Shown: piece after piece, positions 18,378-30,854 of the stretch
Layout of the letters: every line of letters starts with the position of its first letter
How positions within the stretch are numbered: position 1 is the stretch's first letter
Assembly: GCA_009760855.2 (NCBI GenBank)
Contig: WPIO01000278.1
Coordinates: forward strand, 102,501 to 139,895
From: Cristatella mucedo
Taxonomy: Eukaryota; Bryozoa; Phylactolaemata; Cristatellidae
Reading direction: 5' to 3'
Length of the DNA stretch: 37,395 nucleotides
The notes under the pieces: generated by a model
What the model was told of the DNA's origin: nothing
Database searches by the model: none
What the model saw: only the letters and a program-made list of their open reading frames with translations
Made by a program: the position numbers and the translations under genes

Positions 18378-18480
18378 GCTTTATCTCTCTCGTTCTGTTA
18401 AAATTGCATTCTTTCACTCGCTTGCTCTATCCTACTCGTTCTCTCGCACTTGCTCTCTCTCTCTCTCTCGCTCTCTCTCG

Positions 18481-18512
<32 letters not shown>

Positions 18513-18739
18513 TTAGCTCTCTATCGCAATCTCTCTCTCTCGCTTTCGCTTACCGTCTTTCTCTCTCTCTCTCTCTCTTTTGCTCCCTCTATCTCTTTCG
18601 CTCACTTTCGCTTTCTCTGTCTAACTTTCTCTCTTTTTCTCTCGCTTACTCTCTCTGCTCTTTCTCTCTCGGTCTCCTTTACTCTCTTTCTCTCACTTTC
18701 TCTCTCGCTCTCTCTTCGCTCTCTTTCTCGCCCTCTTTC

Positions 18740-18786
<47 letters not shown>

Positions 18787-19498
18787 CTCTCTATCTCTCG
18801 CTCTCTATCGCTCTTGCTTCCTCTCGCTCTTTCTCACTCTTTTTCTCCCGTTCACCATGCTCTCGCTCTCTCGCTCACTTTCTCTTACTCGCTCTCTATG
18901 AAGCGATATCTCACTATCTCTCTCTCACTCTCTTGCTCTCTGTCTCTGTTTCTCTCTATCTCGCTCACTCTCTCGCTATCTCTCTCTTTCGCGCGCTCTC
19001 TGTTGCTCTCTCGCTATGTCCCGCTTTCTGTCGCTCTCTCACTCTCTCTTGCTCTCTCGCTCTCTCGCTCTCTCTTGCTCTTCTCACTCTATTTTTCTCT
19101 CTCTCGCTCTTAATTTCGCTCTTTCTCTCCCTCGCTTTATCTCGCTCTTAATCCCTCCCTCTTCCTCTCAATCTCTTTTTCTCGTTCTCTCTTTCTGTCT
19201 CTCTTGCTATATCTCTCCCTTCTGCTCTCTTTCTCGGTCTCTCTCTCTCTATCTTGCTCTCTCTGTTACTCTCTCACTGGCCCTCTCTGTCGCTGTCGAT
19301 CTCTCTGTCTCGCTCTCTCTCGCTCGCTTTTGCACACTCGCTCTCTACTACTCACTCTCACTCACTCTCTCTTGCTTTCTCTGTTTCTCTGCATCTCGCC
19401 TAGTCTCTCTCTCTCTCTCTTCTTTTACTTTCTCTTGCTGTCCCGCCCTTGCATTCGCTCTCTCTCGCTCTCCAACGCTCTTGCTTTCTCTTTCGCTT

Positions 19499-19502
<4 letters not shown>

Positions 19503-19562
<60 letters not shown>
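19503..19562 (+). repeat. Pure (CT)n tract, unit 2 (60 bp)
   Basis: Replaces the interrupted TTGCTCTCTCTTTCTTGC-containing sequence found in units 1 and 3. Confidence 0.93.
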
Positions 19563-19565
<3 letters not shown>

Positions 19566-20767
19566 GTCTCTCTAACTCGCTGGCTCTCTCACTCGCTCTC
19601 TCTTTCACTCTCGCGCTCTCTTACTCTCTGGGTCTCTCTCGCTTTCTCTCTATCTCTTCTTTCTTTATCTCTTTCTATATCTTCTTCTTCTCTATATCTA
19701 TCTCTTCTTTCTCTATATCTCTCTTTATCTCAATCTCTCTTGCCCTATCTCCTTCAGTCTCGCTTTCGCTCTCTCTTTAACTCTCTCTCTGTCTCTAGCT
19801 CTCGCTCTTTCACTCTCTCTTACCCGCTTTCTTTTTCTCTTTCGCTCTCCCTTTATCTCCAGCTCTCTCTCGTTCTCTTTACCTTGGTCGCTCTTTCTTA
19901 CTCGTTCACCCTCACTCGCCCTCTCACGCTCTCCCTATCTCCATCGCTCTACCTTTCGCTCTCTTTCACTATCTCTCGCTCCCTCTCTCGCTCACCCTCT
20001 CTTTCTCTCACTTTCTTTTGCTCCCCACCTCTCGCTCTCTTTATCTCTTTCGCTCATTCCCTCTCGCTTACTCTGTCCCACTTTCTCTCTTACACTCTCG
20101 CTTACTCTCTCTCTCTCTCTCACTCTCTATCACTAGGCTTACTTTACTCACTTTCTCTCTTGCTCTCTCTCGCTCTCTCTCCCCGCTCTCTTTCTCGCTC
20201 TCTTTCTCTGGCTCTCACTCACTCTTGCTCTCTCTCTCTATCTCTCGCTTTTTCGCTTTTGCAACCTCTTGCTCTTTCTCACTCTCTTTCTCCCGTTTAC
20301 TCTCGCAACGCTCCCACTCTGTCGTTCGCTCTCTCTCACTCGCTCTCTATCTAGCTATATCTCACACTCTCTTTTTTGATCTCGTTTTCTCTCTTTTTCG
20401 CGGTCTCTCTCTTCCTCTCTCGCTCTCTCTTGCTCCTACGCTCTCTCTAACTCTCTCTCTCTCTCTTACTCGCTCTCTCTTACTCGCTCTCTCTTACTCG
20501 CTCTCTCTTACTCGCTCTCTATCATTCGCTCTCTTTCTTTGTCACTCTCTTGCTCCCTCGCACTCTTCACTTGCTCTCTCGCTTTCTCGCTCTCTTTCGC
20601 TCTCTCACACTCGCTCTCGCGCTCTTGCTTTCGTTCTCTATCTCTCTCGCTTTCTCTCGCTCCCAACCTCTCTCACTCTAAATCTCATTGTCGATCGTTC
20701 CCTCTCGCTTTCCCACTCCCTGTAACTCCCGTTCCTCTCTCGCACTCTCGCTCTTTCTCTAACTCTC

Positions 20768-20868
20768 GTTCTCTATCGTTCTATCTCGTTCTATCTCTCG
20801 TTCTATCTCGTTCTTTCTCGTTCTTTCTCGTTCTATCTCGTTCTATCTCTATCTGTCTCGTTCTATCC
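20768..20868 (+). repeat. 10-bp minisatellite CTCGTTCTAT, unit 2
   Basis: Same array as 8501-8600 with one CTCTCG slippage that shifts the 10-bp register by two near 20797. Variant copies occur in the same order. Confidence 0.92.
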
Positions 20869-23666
20869 CTGTCTCTCTCTCTAACTCTAGCTCTAGCTCT
20901 CCCCATAACTCTAGCTCTCTCCCTAACTCTCTCTAACACTAGCTCTCTGACTCTAACTCTAGCTCTGTGACTCTTACTCTAGCTCTCTGACTCTAACTCT
21001 AGCTCTCTGACTCTAACTCTAGCTCTCTCTCTAACACCAGCTCTCTGACTCTAACTCGACCTTTCTCTCTGACTCTAACTTTGGCTCTCTGACTGACTCT
21101 AGCTCTCTCTCTCTCTGACTCTAACTTTAGCTCTCTGACTGACTCTAGCTCTCTCTCTGACTCTAGCTCTCTCTGACTCTAACTCTCTCTCTCTCTGACT
21201 CTAACTCTCTCTCTCTGACTCTAACTCTAGCTCTAGCTCTCCTAATCTAACTCTCTCTCCCTAACTCTATCTCTAACTCTATCTCTCTCGCTAACTCTCT
21301 CTCTGACTCTAACTCTAGCTCTCTCTCTAACACTAGATCTCTGACTCTAACTCTCTCTCTCTAACTCTATATCTATGACTCTGACCCTCCCTCTGACTCT
21401 CCACCTAACTCTAGTTCTCTCTCTCTCTAGCTATCTATCTTACTCTAGCTCTAACTCTCCCTATGACTCTCCCCCTAACTCTAGCTCTCTCCCTAACTCT
21501 ATCTCTCTCTCTCTAACTCTAGCTCTAGCTCTCTTAATCTAACTCTCTCTCTATCTCTCTCTATAACTCTCTTAATCTAACTCTCTCTCTATCTCTCTCT
21601 CTAACTCTCTCTCTGACTCTCTTCCTAACTCTCTCTCTGACTCTATCTCTATCTCTCTAACTCTCTCTCTGACTCTCCCCCTAACTCTATCTCTCTCTCT
21701 ATCTCTCTCTCTAACTCTCGCTCTCTCTAACTCTATATCTATGACTCTGACCCTCCCTCTGACTCTCCACCTAACTCTAGTTCTCTCTCTCTAGATATCT
21801 ATCTTACTCTAGCTCTAACTCTAACTCTCCCTGTGACTCTCCCCTAACTCTATCTCTCTCCCTATCTCTCTCTCTAACTCTCTCTCTAACTCTCTCTCTC
21901 TAACTCTCTCTCTAACTCTCTCTCTCTCTCTCTCTCTCTCTAGCTATCTATCTTACTCTAGCTCTAACTCTCCTATCCCTAGGACTCTCTCCCCTAACTC
22001 TATCTCTCACTCTAGCTCTAGCTCTCTTAATCTAACTCTCTCTCTATCCCTCTCTCTATAACTCTCCTAACTCTCTCTCTAACTCTCTAACTCTCTCTCT
22101 GACTCTCCCCCTGACTCTATCTCTCTCGCTAACTCTCTCTCTGACTCTAACACTAGCTCTCTCACTCTAACTCTAACTCTCTCTAACTCTATATCTATGA
22201 CTCTGACCTTTCCTCTGACTCTCCACCTAACTCTAGTTCTCTCTCTCTCTAGCTATCTATCTTACTCTAGCTCTAGCTCTAGCTCTAGATCTCCCCCTAA
22301 CTCTATCTCTCTCTCTATCTCTCCCTAACTCTCTCTCTCTCTAACTCTATATCTATGACTCTGACCCTCCCTCTGACTCTCCACCTAACTCTAGTTCTCT
22401 CTCTCTCTAGCTATCTATCTTACTCTAGCTCTAACTCTAACTCTCCCTGTGACTCTCCCCCTAACTCTAGCTCTCTCCCTAACTCTCTCTCTAACTCTCT
22501 CTCTAACTCTCTCTCTCTAACTCTCTCTCTAACTCTCTCTCTCTAACTCTCTCTCTCTCTCTAACTCTCTCACTCTACATTTCTGACTCTAATTCTCTCT
22601 CTTACTCTAACTTTTTAGCTCTCTGACTGAGTCTAGCTCTCTCTCTGACTCTAACTCTTTCTCTCTCTGACTCTAACTATCTCTCTCTGACTCTAACTCT
22701 GGCTCTCTGACTCTAACTCTAGCTCTCTCTCTAACACTAGCTCTCTAACACTAGCTCTCTAACACCAGCTCTCTGACTCTAACTCGACCTTTCTCTCTGA
22801 CTCTAACTTTGGCTCTCTGACTGACTCTAGCTCTCTCTCTCTCTCTGACTCTAACTTTAGCTCTCTGACTGACTCTAGCTCTCTCTCTGACTCTAGCTCT
22901 CTCTCTCTAACTCTCTCTCTCTCTCCCTCTAACTCTAGCTCTCTGACTCTAACTCTAGCTCTAGCTCTCCTAATCTAACTCTCTCTCCCTAACTCTATCT
23001 CTAACTCTATCTCTCTCGCTAACTCTCTCTCTGACTCTAACTCTCTCTCTCTCTAACTCTATATCTATGACTCTGACCCTCCCTCTGACTCTCCACCTAA
23101 CTCTAGTTCTCTCTCTCTCTAGCTATCTATCTTACTCTAGCTCTCCCTAACTCTTATATCTCTCTCCTCTCTCTCTCTAGATCTAGCTCTCTTATTCTAC
23201 CTCTCTAATCTAACTCTCTCTCTATCTCTCTCTATAACTCTCTTAATCTAACTCTCTCTCTATCTCTCTCTCTAACTCTCTCTCTGACTCTCTTCCTAAC
23301 TCTCTCTCTGACTCTATCTCTATCTCTCTAACTCTCTCTCTGACTCTCCCCCTAACTCTAGCTCTCTCCCTAACTCTATCTCTCTCTCTCTAACTCTAGC
23401 TCTAGCTCTCTTAATCTAACTCTCTCTCTATCTCTCTCTATAACTCTCTTAATCTAACTCTCTCTCTAACTCTCTTCCTAACTCTCTCTCTGACTCTATC
23501 TCTATCTCTCTAACTCTCTCTCTGACTCTCCCCCTAACTCTATCTCTCTCTCTATCTCTCTCTCTAACTCTCTCTCTCTCTAACTCTATATCTATGACTC
23601 TGACCCTCCCTCTGACTCTCCAACCTAACTCTAGTTCTCTCTCTCTAGATATCTATCTTACTCTAG
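20869..23666 (+). repeat. CTCTAA/CTCTAG/CTCTGA/(CT)n region, unit 2 (2.80 kb)
   Basis: Same organisation as in unit 1: TATATCTATGACTCTGACC landmarks at 21368, 21734, 22190, 22348, 23060 and 23587, and AACACCAGCTC at 21033 and 22761. A local irregular patch at 23146-23215 (CTCTTATATCTCTCTCC, ATTCTACCTCTC) is specific to this unit. Confidence 0.9.
21368..23059 (+). repeat. ~1.7-kb nested repeat, full copy, unit 2
   Basis: Period 1692 bp between landmarks, slightly shorter than in units 1 and 3 through small CT-length changes and loss of a segment between 22348 and 23060 (712 versus 755-766 bp). A second, partial copy follows to 23666. Confidence 0.85.
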
Positions 23667-23743
23667 CTCTGCTTTAACTCTGCTTTAACTCTGCTTTAAC
23701 TCTGCTTTAACTCTGCTTTAACTCTGCTTTAACTCTGCTTTAA
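23667..23743 (+). repeat. 11-bp minisatellite CTCTGCTTTAA, 7 copies
   Basis: Seven perfect copies (77 bp). Confidence 0.97.
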
Positions 23744-23900
23744 CTCTAAGCTCTAACACTAGCTCTCTGTCTCTAACTCTATCTCTGACTATATCTCTGA
23801 CTCTATCTTTTCCTCTCTGAGCTCTCTTTCTGACTCCAAGCTCGCACTCTAAACTCTCGCTCTAGCTCTATCTGTAACACTAGCTCTCTCTGTAACTCTT
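23744..23900 (+). repeat. Pyrimidine-rich spacer before M1, unit 3
   Basis: Matches the unit 2 spacer including GACTATATCTCTGAC. Nothing else is seen in it. Confidence 0.8.
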
Positions 23901-24053
23901 AGGATTTTCATTTTCTATATAGTCGTACTTTTCATGAACGTTAAAAATAAGTGTCTATTTTTCTTTTAGCAGGGGAGATAATTTCCTTGTGACAACGGTG
24001 GTGGTTTGAAGGACTACCAAGCTTCTATCCTCTTGCTCTATATCCTCTATCAA

Positions 24054-24100
24054 ATTATATATATTTATATCTGTAAAATTTATATATTATATTAAATATC
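24054..24100 (+). repeat. TA-rich tract in M1, unit 3
   Basis: Short TA run with an ATATTTATATCTG interruption; otherwise equivalent to the other M1 tracts. Confidence 0.85.
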
Positions 24101-24260
24101 TTTTCTGTTTCTCGCTCCTTATAGGTCGCTCGTCTGTGCGAAGTCGCTTGTCGCTAGTCGCTATCGCTAGTCTACGGCGGTCTCCCTTCAGCAGTCTCTC
24201 GCTGGCGGTCTCTCACTAGCGGTATGTAGCTGGCGGTGTCGTTCTGGCAATCTCTCTCTG

Positions 24261-24539
24261 GCGGTGTCTCGCTGGCGGTGTCTCGCTAGCGGTGTCTCGC
24301 TAGCGGTGTCTCGCTAGCGGTGTCTCGCTAGCGGTGTCTCGCTAGCGGTGTCGCGCTAGCGGGATCTCGCTAGCGGTCACTCGCTAGGTCTCTCTCTCGC
24401 TAGTGGTCTCTCGCGCCTTGCGGTTGTCTCGCTTGCGGTTGTCTCGCTAGCGGTCTCTCGCTAGCGGTCTCTCGCTAGCGGTCTCTCGCTTGCGGTCTCT
24501 CGCTTGCGGTCTCTCGCTTGCGGTATCTCGCTTGCGGTA
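24261..24539 (+). repeat. 14-bp minisatellite, unit 3
   Basis: Begins with GGTGTCTCGCTGGC, then consecutive GGTGTCTCGCTAGC copies. The middle is irregular (24350-24440: GGGATCTCG, GGTCACTCGCTAGGTC, CGCGCCTTGC) before clean GGTCTCTCGCTTGC copies resume. Confidence 0.9.
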
Positions 24540-25243
24540 TGGCAGTCTCTTTTTTAACGGTCTCTCGCTAGTGGTCATTCGCGGGCGGACTCTCTCTAGC
24601 GGTCCTGGCAGTCTCTCTTTCATGGTTTCTCACTAGCGGTCTCTCGTTTGCAGTATCTCGCTGGCCGTTTTTCTTACGGTCTCATTATGGCGGTTCTGGC
24701 GGTTCCTTTTTCATGGTAACTCGCTAGCGGCCTGGCGCTAGCGGGCTAGCGGTATCTCTGTACCGGTCTGTAGCAAACTGGTCTCTCGCTAGCGGTCATT
24801 CGCGGGCCGTCCCTCTCTGGCGGTCTCTTTAAACGGATTCTCGCTAGCGGCCTCTCGCTGGCGGTCATTCGCAGGCAGTCACTCACTCTGGCGGACTCTT
24901 ACCGGCGGTTTCTCGTTTGACATGCTCTGGCTGGCGGTCTCTTGCCGTCGACGGTCTCTCTCGCCACCAGTCTGGCGGCCTCACGCTTGCGTCTCCCACG
25001 GGACAGTATGCAGCTGGTGGTCTGTCTCTTGTGGCCTCTATCCGTGTTTACGTGCATAGTCGTTTAGGTCATAGGTCGGGCCGAGCTGACACTAAGTTTA
25101 GGATTTATCTTTTCTTATATAGACGTATTTTCACGGAGGTAAGAAATAAATGTTTATTGTTTTTAGCAGGAAAGATAATTTCCTTGTGATAGGGGTGGTT
25201 TAAAGGAACTACCAGCTTCTATCACTTGTTTCTATCTCTATCT

Positions 25244-25323
25244 TATTTTTATATAGATATTATATATGATATATAAATATAAATATAGATATAATATATT
25301 TATTTATATATTTAAATATTATA
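25244..25323 (+). repeat. TA-rich tract in M2, unit 3
   Basis: TA-rich but interrupted by several G/GA steps (TAGATATTATATATGATATA), unlike the purer unit 2 tract. Confidence 0.85.
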
Positions 25324-25633
25324 TCTCTTCGGTCACTCGCTCCTTGTTATAGGTCGCTAGCCTCTATAAATTGCTCGTCGCTCGTCACAAAGCGCTAGTG
25401 CGACGGCGCAGGTTTCTATTCGGCAGGTCTCGCGTCTCGAGCCCGGTTATTTCAAAATGGCAGGTATGTAGATGGCGGCTTGTAGCTGGCGGTATGATGC
25501 TGGAGGATTGTAGTTGGCGGTATGTAGCTGGCGGCGTCTTTCTGGCAGTGTATTGTGTGGCAGTCTCTCTCTGGCGGTCTCACGGTCTCTTGCTAGCGGA
25601 CTAGAGACGGCGCGGTATCGCGCTTCGCAGTCG

Positions 25634-25952
25634 TATGGAGGTCGCTATTTTACGCAACGGAATTCGTCGCCGACTGCGAACTATTGGCAGTCGTCTTCAG
25701 TGGTTCTGACACTGCTACTCTATGCTACTCAATACCGCAACTTGTCTCCCTAACTCTGCTATGCTTCCCCAATTTCTGTTTGTTGCGTGAGACGAACGTC
25801 TATTGGATACCAGAAATGCGTACCGCAAAGACGCTTAGGCTGTGAGTGCGCTTCTAACAATAACTATCATGCGTAACACCCACCTGGTCTTTATGGACTT
25901 TGTGGTCACCGTACGGAGATATCTTACCGTTACATTACATTACCTTTAATGG
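25634..25952 (+). other. Complex ~310-bp segment inside M2, unit 3 (degraded)
   Basis: Counterpart of 2231-2540 and 13402-13709 with many indels and a broken pentanucleotide tail. Open frames across it differ in every unit, which argues against a coding role. Confidence 0.5.
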
Positions 25953-26105
25953 TCAATCGCTAGTGGGTCTCTCGCTCGCAGTCATTCGCGGGCCCGGTCT
26001 TCGCTCTATATCTGGCTGGTACTCTACTCAACAGTGGAGGTCTTGTCGTATGTCTTTAAAGTTTTTTCGGCTAGCCAGCTCTCGCTTGCGGTCTCTGCAT
26101 TTACG

Positions 26106-26136
<31 letters not shown>

Positions 26137-26536
26137 ATCATCTAGCGATTCTCTCTCTCCTCTCTCGCTTCTCTCTCTCTGGCGGTATCACTATAGCAGT
26201 CTGGCCGTCCCTTTTTCACGGTCGCTTGCTAGCGGTCTCTTGCTAGCGGTCTGGCGGTACCCTCTTTTTATGATCTCTCGGTAGCTCTCTCTCTCGCTGG
26301 CGTTGATTCGCGGGACAGTCACTCTCTATAGAGGTCTTTTACTGGCAGTTACTCCCCTTAAGCAGGCTCTGGCTGGCGGTCTCTGTGCCGTCGGTCTCCG
26401 CTATGCAGTCTGGCGGCTTCTCGCTTGCGTCTCTCACTGAAGGTATGTAGATTGTGGTCTATCTCTTCCGGTTTCGATCTGTGATTGTTACTTGCATGTC
26501 ATTTAGGTCATACGTCGCCGAGCTGACACTAAAGTT

Positions 26537-26831
26537 AGGATTTTTTACTTCTTAAATTGAAGGCTTTACGCAAGGCAAAAAAAATTTTTATTTTTTTTCA
26601 GCAGGAAAAGAAGAATTTCCTTGTGATGATTACCAATAGTTTGAAAGAAACTACCAGTTATCTCTTGTTCTATATTCTAAAATAAAATATAGCTAATTTA
26701 ATATACAATATATATATATATATACTAGATAATATTACATATTACTGCTTTCCATTCGACAACTAGCTTATTGTTATAGGTCACTCCACCATATAAGGTC
26801 GTTCGTCGCTATCGCTAGTCGACGGCGGTCT
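26537..26831 (+). repeat. Module M3, unit 3
   Basis: Same truncated module, with indels in homopolymers and in the TA tract, and the same GACGGCGGTCT/GTTGACCC junction into the 131-bp array. Confidence 0.83.
26685..26745 (+). repeat. TA-rich tract in M3, unit 3
   Basis: Shorter TA run with ACTAGAT and AGCTAA interruptions. Confidence 0.83.
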
Positions 26832-28152
26832 GTTGACCCAATGGTAGATCTTTCAAACAGCAGGTTGCAGGAAACTTATACCGCTGATAAACTTTTTAGG
26901 CGTCTCTTTTTCTTCCAGAAATCTATATAGCCTTTAGTGGTATAAGTCTCAAAGGGTACTTCGTTAACCGCTGGTACATCTTTTAAAAAACCGCCGGCTT
27001 TTCGAGTACGTTTATCTTCCCTGCCACAAAACCATTTACGCGTCTTGTCTTCCATCAACGCATATTAATTGTCCTAATAAATAATTCATTACCACTCTGG
27101 TAGATGCGTTAAACCGCAGGCGTTTTCATGGTTACTTATCTGCCCTGCTTAACCTTTTTTCGCCCCGTTTTTCTTCCAGAAAGATATATCCTTTAGTGTT
27201 AAGATTACTTAAGAAATACTCCGTTATCCTGCTGGTAGATCCGTCAAACCGCCGTAGTTCCGAGTAGTTATTTGCCCTGCTGAACCATTTACGCATCTTT
27301 CTTTCGGAAATATACATCCTTTAGTGTTTAAATTAGTCTCAATAAATACTTCGATATCATGCTGGTAGAATCATCAAAACATCAGCGTTCCGAGTAAGTT
27401 GTTTTACCCCGCTAAAAACTATTTACGCGTCCGGAAATATATTATCCTTTAGTTGTATACATAGTCTCATTAAATATTGTATCTTACATATGGTACTCTA
27501 TAACCACTGGCGTTTCGAGTAGTTATCTTCCCTCCTAAACCATTTACGCGTTCTTTTCTTCTAGAACTGTATATCCTTAAGCGATAACTATTGTGTCAAA
27601 AAGTGATTTATTAGCCCGCTGGCCGATGCAACAAAGCGCAGGCGTTCTTCCCTGCTAAGACTTGTTTATGGTTACTTTGTTTTATTGGAAGTATATATCC
27701 TTAATCATTATTCATTAATTTAAATAATACATGTCATTATTTTCAATTATTACTTCGCTATCCCGCTGTTGGAACCTGTAAACCGCCGGCCTTCTTAGTA
27801 AGTTATCTACACTGTTCAAAACCATTTACGCGTCTTTTCCTCCGGAGCAATATATCCATGATTTCTTTACATAGGCTTATTGAATAATTTATTATTTTAC
27901 TAGAAGGATCTTTGACCGCAGGCATTACGAGTAAGTAATCTACTAATAAAACCATTTTACTCGTTCTTTTTTGGAAAATATATCCTTAATTGTTATAACA
28001 AATCTCTTGAAGTGATGATTATCCTACTGGTAATACCTTCCACCCACAGGCATTTTGAAGGAGTTATCTCTTCTAATAAAACCATTGACGCGCCTTTTTT
28101 AAATATATATCCTTTACCTTTATAAATCCTCTCATATAATAATTTAAGTTCC
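26832..28152 (+). repeat. ~131-bp satellite array, unit 3
   Basis: Same ~10-copy array. The first part (to about 27.7 kb) has small indels against units 1-2, e.g. AGTACGTTTATCTTCCC and CATGGTTACTTATC. The last part is almost identical to the other units, so the noisy stretch ends inside this array rather than at a block boundary. Confidence 0.88.
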
Positions 28153-28582
28153 CGCTCTCTGTGTTTCTCGTTCTTACCATCTCGCCCTCTCCTGCTCTCT
28201 TCCACTCACTTTTAACCTCACTTGCTCTTTTATTCGCTCCCGCTACTCCTTTCTCTCTTGGTATTTTACGCTCTCTTCTGCTCTCTCCTTCGCTATTTCG
28301 TTCTTACGCTATCTCTTTCTGTCTCACTTTAATCTGCCGCTCTCTCCCTCAGTCTATTGCTCCCGCTTTCTCTCTCTCGCTCTCTCTCACTCTATTTCGC
28401 TCTCTCTCTCTCTCTTGCTCCATCTCCCTTGCTCATACTTTCTTGCTCTGTCTCTCGCTCTTTTTTCTCTCTCGCTCTGTCTCTCGCTCTTTCTCACTCG
28501 CCTTCTATTATTCACTGTATCTCACTCTCTCTCTCTCACTCCTACTCTCTCGCTCTCTCGCCCTCTCATTCTCTCGCTTTCC

Positions 28583-28630
<48 letters not shown>

Positions 28631-29961
28631 AGCTCCGCATTTCGCGAACTCGCAATATCTTTCGCGCTCGCTAACTTTTTTACTATCGCTCTCTGTCTCT
28701 CTAGCGCTGTCTCTCTCCCGCTCGCTCTCCCTCTTTCTCTCGCTTCCTCTCTCTCTTGCTCTCTCTCTCTCTTGCACCCTCGCTTTCTTGCAGGCTGATT
28801 TTCTCTTGCTCTCGCTCTCTCACCCTAGCTCTTTTTCCGTTTTCTTTTTCGCTCTATTTTGCTGTCTCACTTGTTTTCTTTCTCGCTCTCTTTCTCACTC
28901 GTTCTCCCTCTCTCTCTCTCACTATCTTTTCTCGCCCTCTCTCGCTTGCTCTCTTTTGCTTTCTCTCTCGCTCTCTTTGTCTCTCGCTTTCTCTTCCTCT
29001 GACTCTCATTCCCCCCCGTTCGCTCTCTTGCTCTCGCTCTCGCTGTCTCTCTCTCTCGCTGTCACTATCTCGATCTTTCTGTCTCGCTCTCTCTTCCCCT
29101 CGGTCTTTCTCTTTCTCGCTCTCGCTCGCTCTTTCTCTCCGTTTCTAGGTCTCTATCTCTCTCTGGTTCTCGCTCTTTTTGTCGTTCTTGCTCAGTCGCT
29201 CTCGATCCTGCTCTCACTCTCATGACCTCTCCCTCTCTTGCTTATACTTACGCCCTTGCTCACGTTTCTCTTTCTCCTGCTCTTGCTCTCCCGAACCCTC
29301 TCTCCGTTGCTCTGTCTCTCGCTCGCTCTCTCTTTCGCTCTCTCGCTCACGCTCTCAGTCTCTTAATTACGGTCTCTTGCTCTCGCTTTCACTCTCGCTC
29401 TCCCGCTCTCTCTCGCTGTCTTTCTCTCGCTCTCACTCTCTCGCTCTCTATCTCGGTCTCAACCTCTCGTTTTGCTTTGTCTCGTTCTTTCTCTCGCTCT
29501 CTCTCTCCCTAACTCTATTTCTTGCTCTCTTTCTCTGACTTACTCTTGCTAACTCGATCTCTCGCTCTCTCTCTCTCACTTACTCACTCTCGCTCTCTCT
29601 CTCGCTCTTGCTGCCTCTCGCTCATTCTCACTCTTATTCTCCCGCTTATTCTCGCAATGCTCTCGCTCGATCTATCTAACTCGCTCTCTATCTATCTATA
29701 TCTCACTTTCTTTCACTTGCTCCCTGTCTCTCTCTGTTTCTCTCTCGCTTACTCTCTCGCTCATTCCCTCTTGCTCTTGCTTTCGTTCTCTCAATCTCGC
29801 TCTCTCTCTCTCTCTCGCTTTCTCCCGCTCTCGCTCGCTCTATTGCTCTCTCTTGCTCTCACGCTCTCCCTCAACTTGCTCACTCTTACTCGCTCTCCTA
29901 CTCTGTTTCTCTCTCTTGCTCCCTCACACAAGTTGTCTCTGTCTGCCTATCTCTTGGTCTA

Positions 29962-29992
<31 letters not shown>

Positions 29993-30420
29993 TTTGCTCC
30001 CTAGCTCTCGCTCGCTCTATCTCGCTCAATCACTAACGCTCACTCTCTCTCGCTTTCTCTGTCTCAATTTCTCTCGGACACTCGCTTACTTTCTCGCTTG
30101 CTCTCTATCACTGGCTCTCCTTTACTCTCTTATTCTCACGTTCTCTCATTTGCTCTCTCCCCGATCTCTTTCTCTGGTTCGCTCACTCACAACTCTTGCT
30201 CTCTCTATCTCTCGCTTTCTCTCGCTCTTGCTTCCTCTCGCTCTTTCTCACTCTCTCTTTCTCCCGCTCACTCTCGCAAAGCTCTGGCTCTCTCTCGCTC
30301 GCACTCTCTAGCTCGCTCTATATCTAGCTATATTTCACTGTCTCTCACTCTCTTGCTCTCTGTCTTTCTGTTTCTCTCTATATCGCTCAGTCTCTCGCTT
30401 CTTTTCCATTGCTCTTGCTT

Positions 30421-30460
<40 letters not shown>

Positions 30461-30818
30461 GCTTTATCTCTCTCGTTCTGTTAAAATTGCATTCTTTCAC
30501 TCGCTTGCTCTATCCTACTCGTTCTCTCGCACTTGCTCTCTCTCTCTCTCTCGCTCTCTCTCGCTCTCTCTCTCGCTCTCTCTCGCTCTAACTTTAGCTC
30601 TCTATCGCTATCTCTCTCTCGCTTTCGCTTACCGTCTTTCTCTCTCTCTCTCTCTCTTTTGCTCCCTCTATCTCTTTCGCTCACTTTCGCTTTCTCTGTC
30701 TAACTTTCTCTCTTTTTCTCTCGCTTACTCTCTCTGCTCTTTATCTCTCGGTCTCCTTTACTCTCTTTCTCTCACTTTCTCTCTCGCTCTCTCTTCGCTC
30801 TCTTTCTCGCCCTCTTTC

Positions 30819-30854
<36 letters not shown>

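Larger units (their letters stand above)
15885..20767 (+). repeat. CTCTCGCTCT pyrimidine-rich region, unit 2 (4.9 kb)
   Basis: The longest version of this region. TCTCACTCT...TCTCCCG landmarks fall at about 17540, 18158, 18827 and 20272, spacing about 618, 669 and 1445 (roughly two periods), which reveals a degenerate repeat of about 620-720 bp under the simple sequence. It contains the 318-bp segment (20067-20384) missing from unit 1. Several CATTC- or TTGCTC-containing words of units 1 and 3 are replaced by pure (CT)n here, e.g. 16297-16359 and 19503-19562. Ser-Leu-Arg open frames (e.g. 512 codons from 15893) are not genes. Confidence 0.88.
11471..23666 (+). repeat. Macrosatellite unit 2 (complete, 12,196 bp)
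   Basis: Second complete copy, with the same block order and orientation as unit 1. Identity to unit 1 is very high over M1-M3 and the 131-bp array, where by eye only isolated single-base differences and TA/CT-length changes appear. It carries about 1 kb more CTCTCGCTCT sequence than unit 1 and about 130 bp more in M2. It is the best representative of the repeat in this window because it has neither the unit 1 deletions nor the noisy stretches of unit 3. Confidence 0.93.
23901..25099 (+). repeat. Module M1, unit 3 (indel-rich)
   Basis: Same architecture as units 1-2, but with many one- to three-base gains and losses, e.g. GGTGGTGGTTTGAAGGACTA and ACCAAGCTTCTATCCTCTTG where the other units agree with each other. 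These affect simple and complex sequence alike. Either this copy is truly diverged or the assembly is poorly polished here. Confidence 0.8.
25100..26536 (+). repeat. Module M2, unit 3 (indel-rich)
   Basis: The core is shortened (GTTTTTAGCAGG). The region 25370-25460 and 25590-25700 is heavily altered relative to units 1-2, with CpG-containing gains such as TCTCGCGTCTCGAGCCCGG. It retains the unit 2-type segment between the complex stretch and the CT tract, with a further TCTATATCTGGCTGGTACTC replacement at 26005-26030. The final CT tract is broken by GATATCATCTAGCGATTC. Confidence 0.78.
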
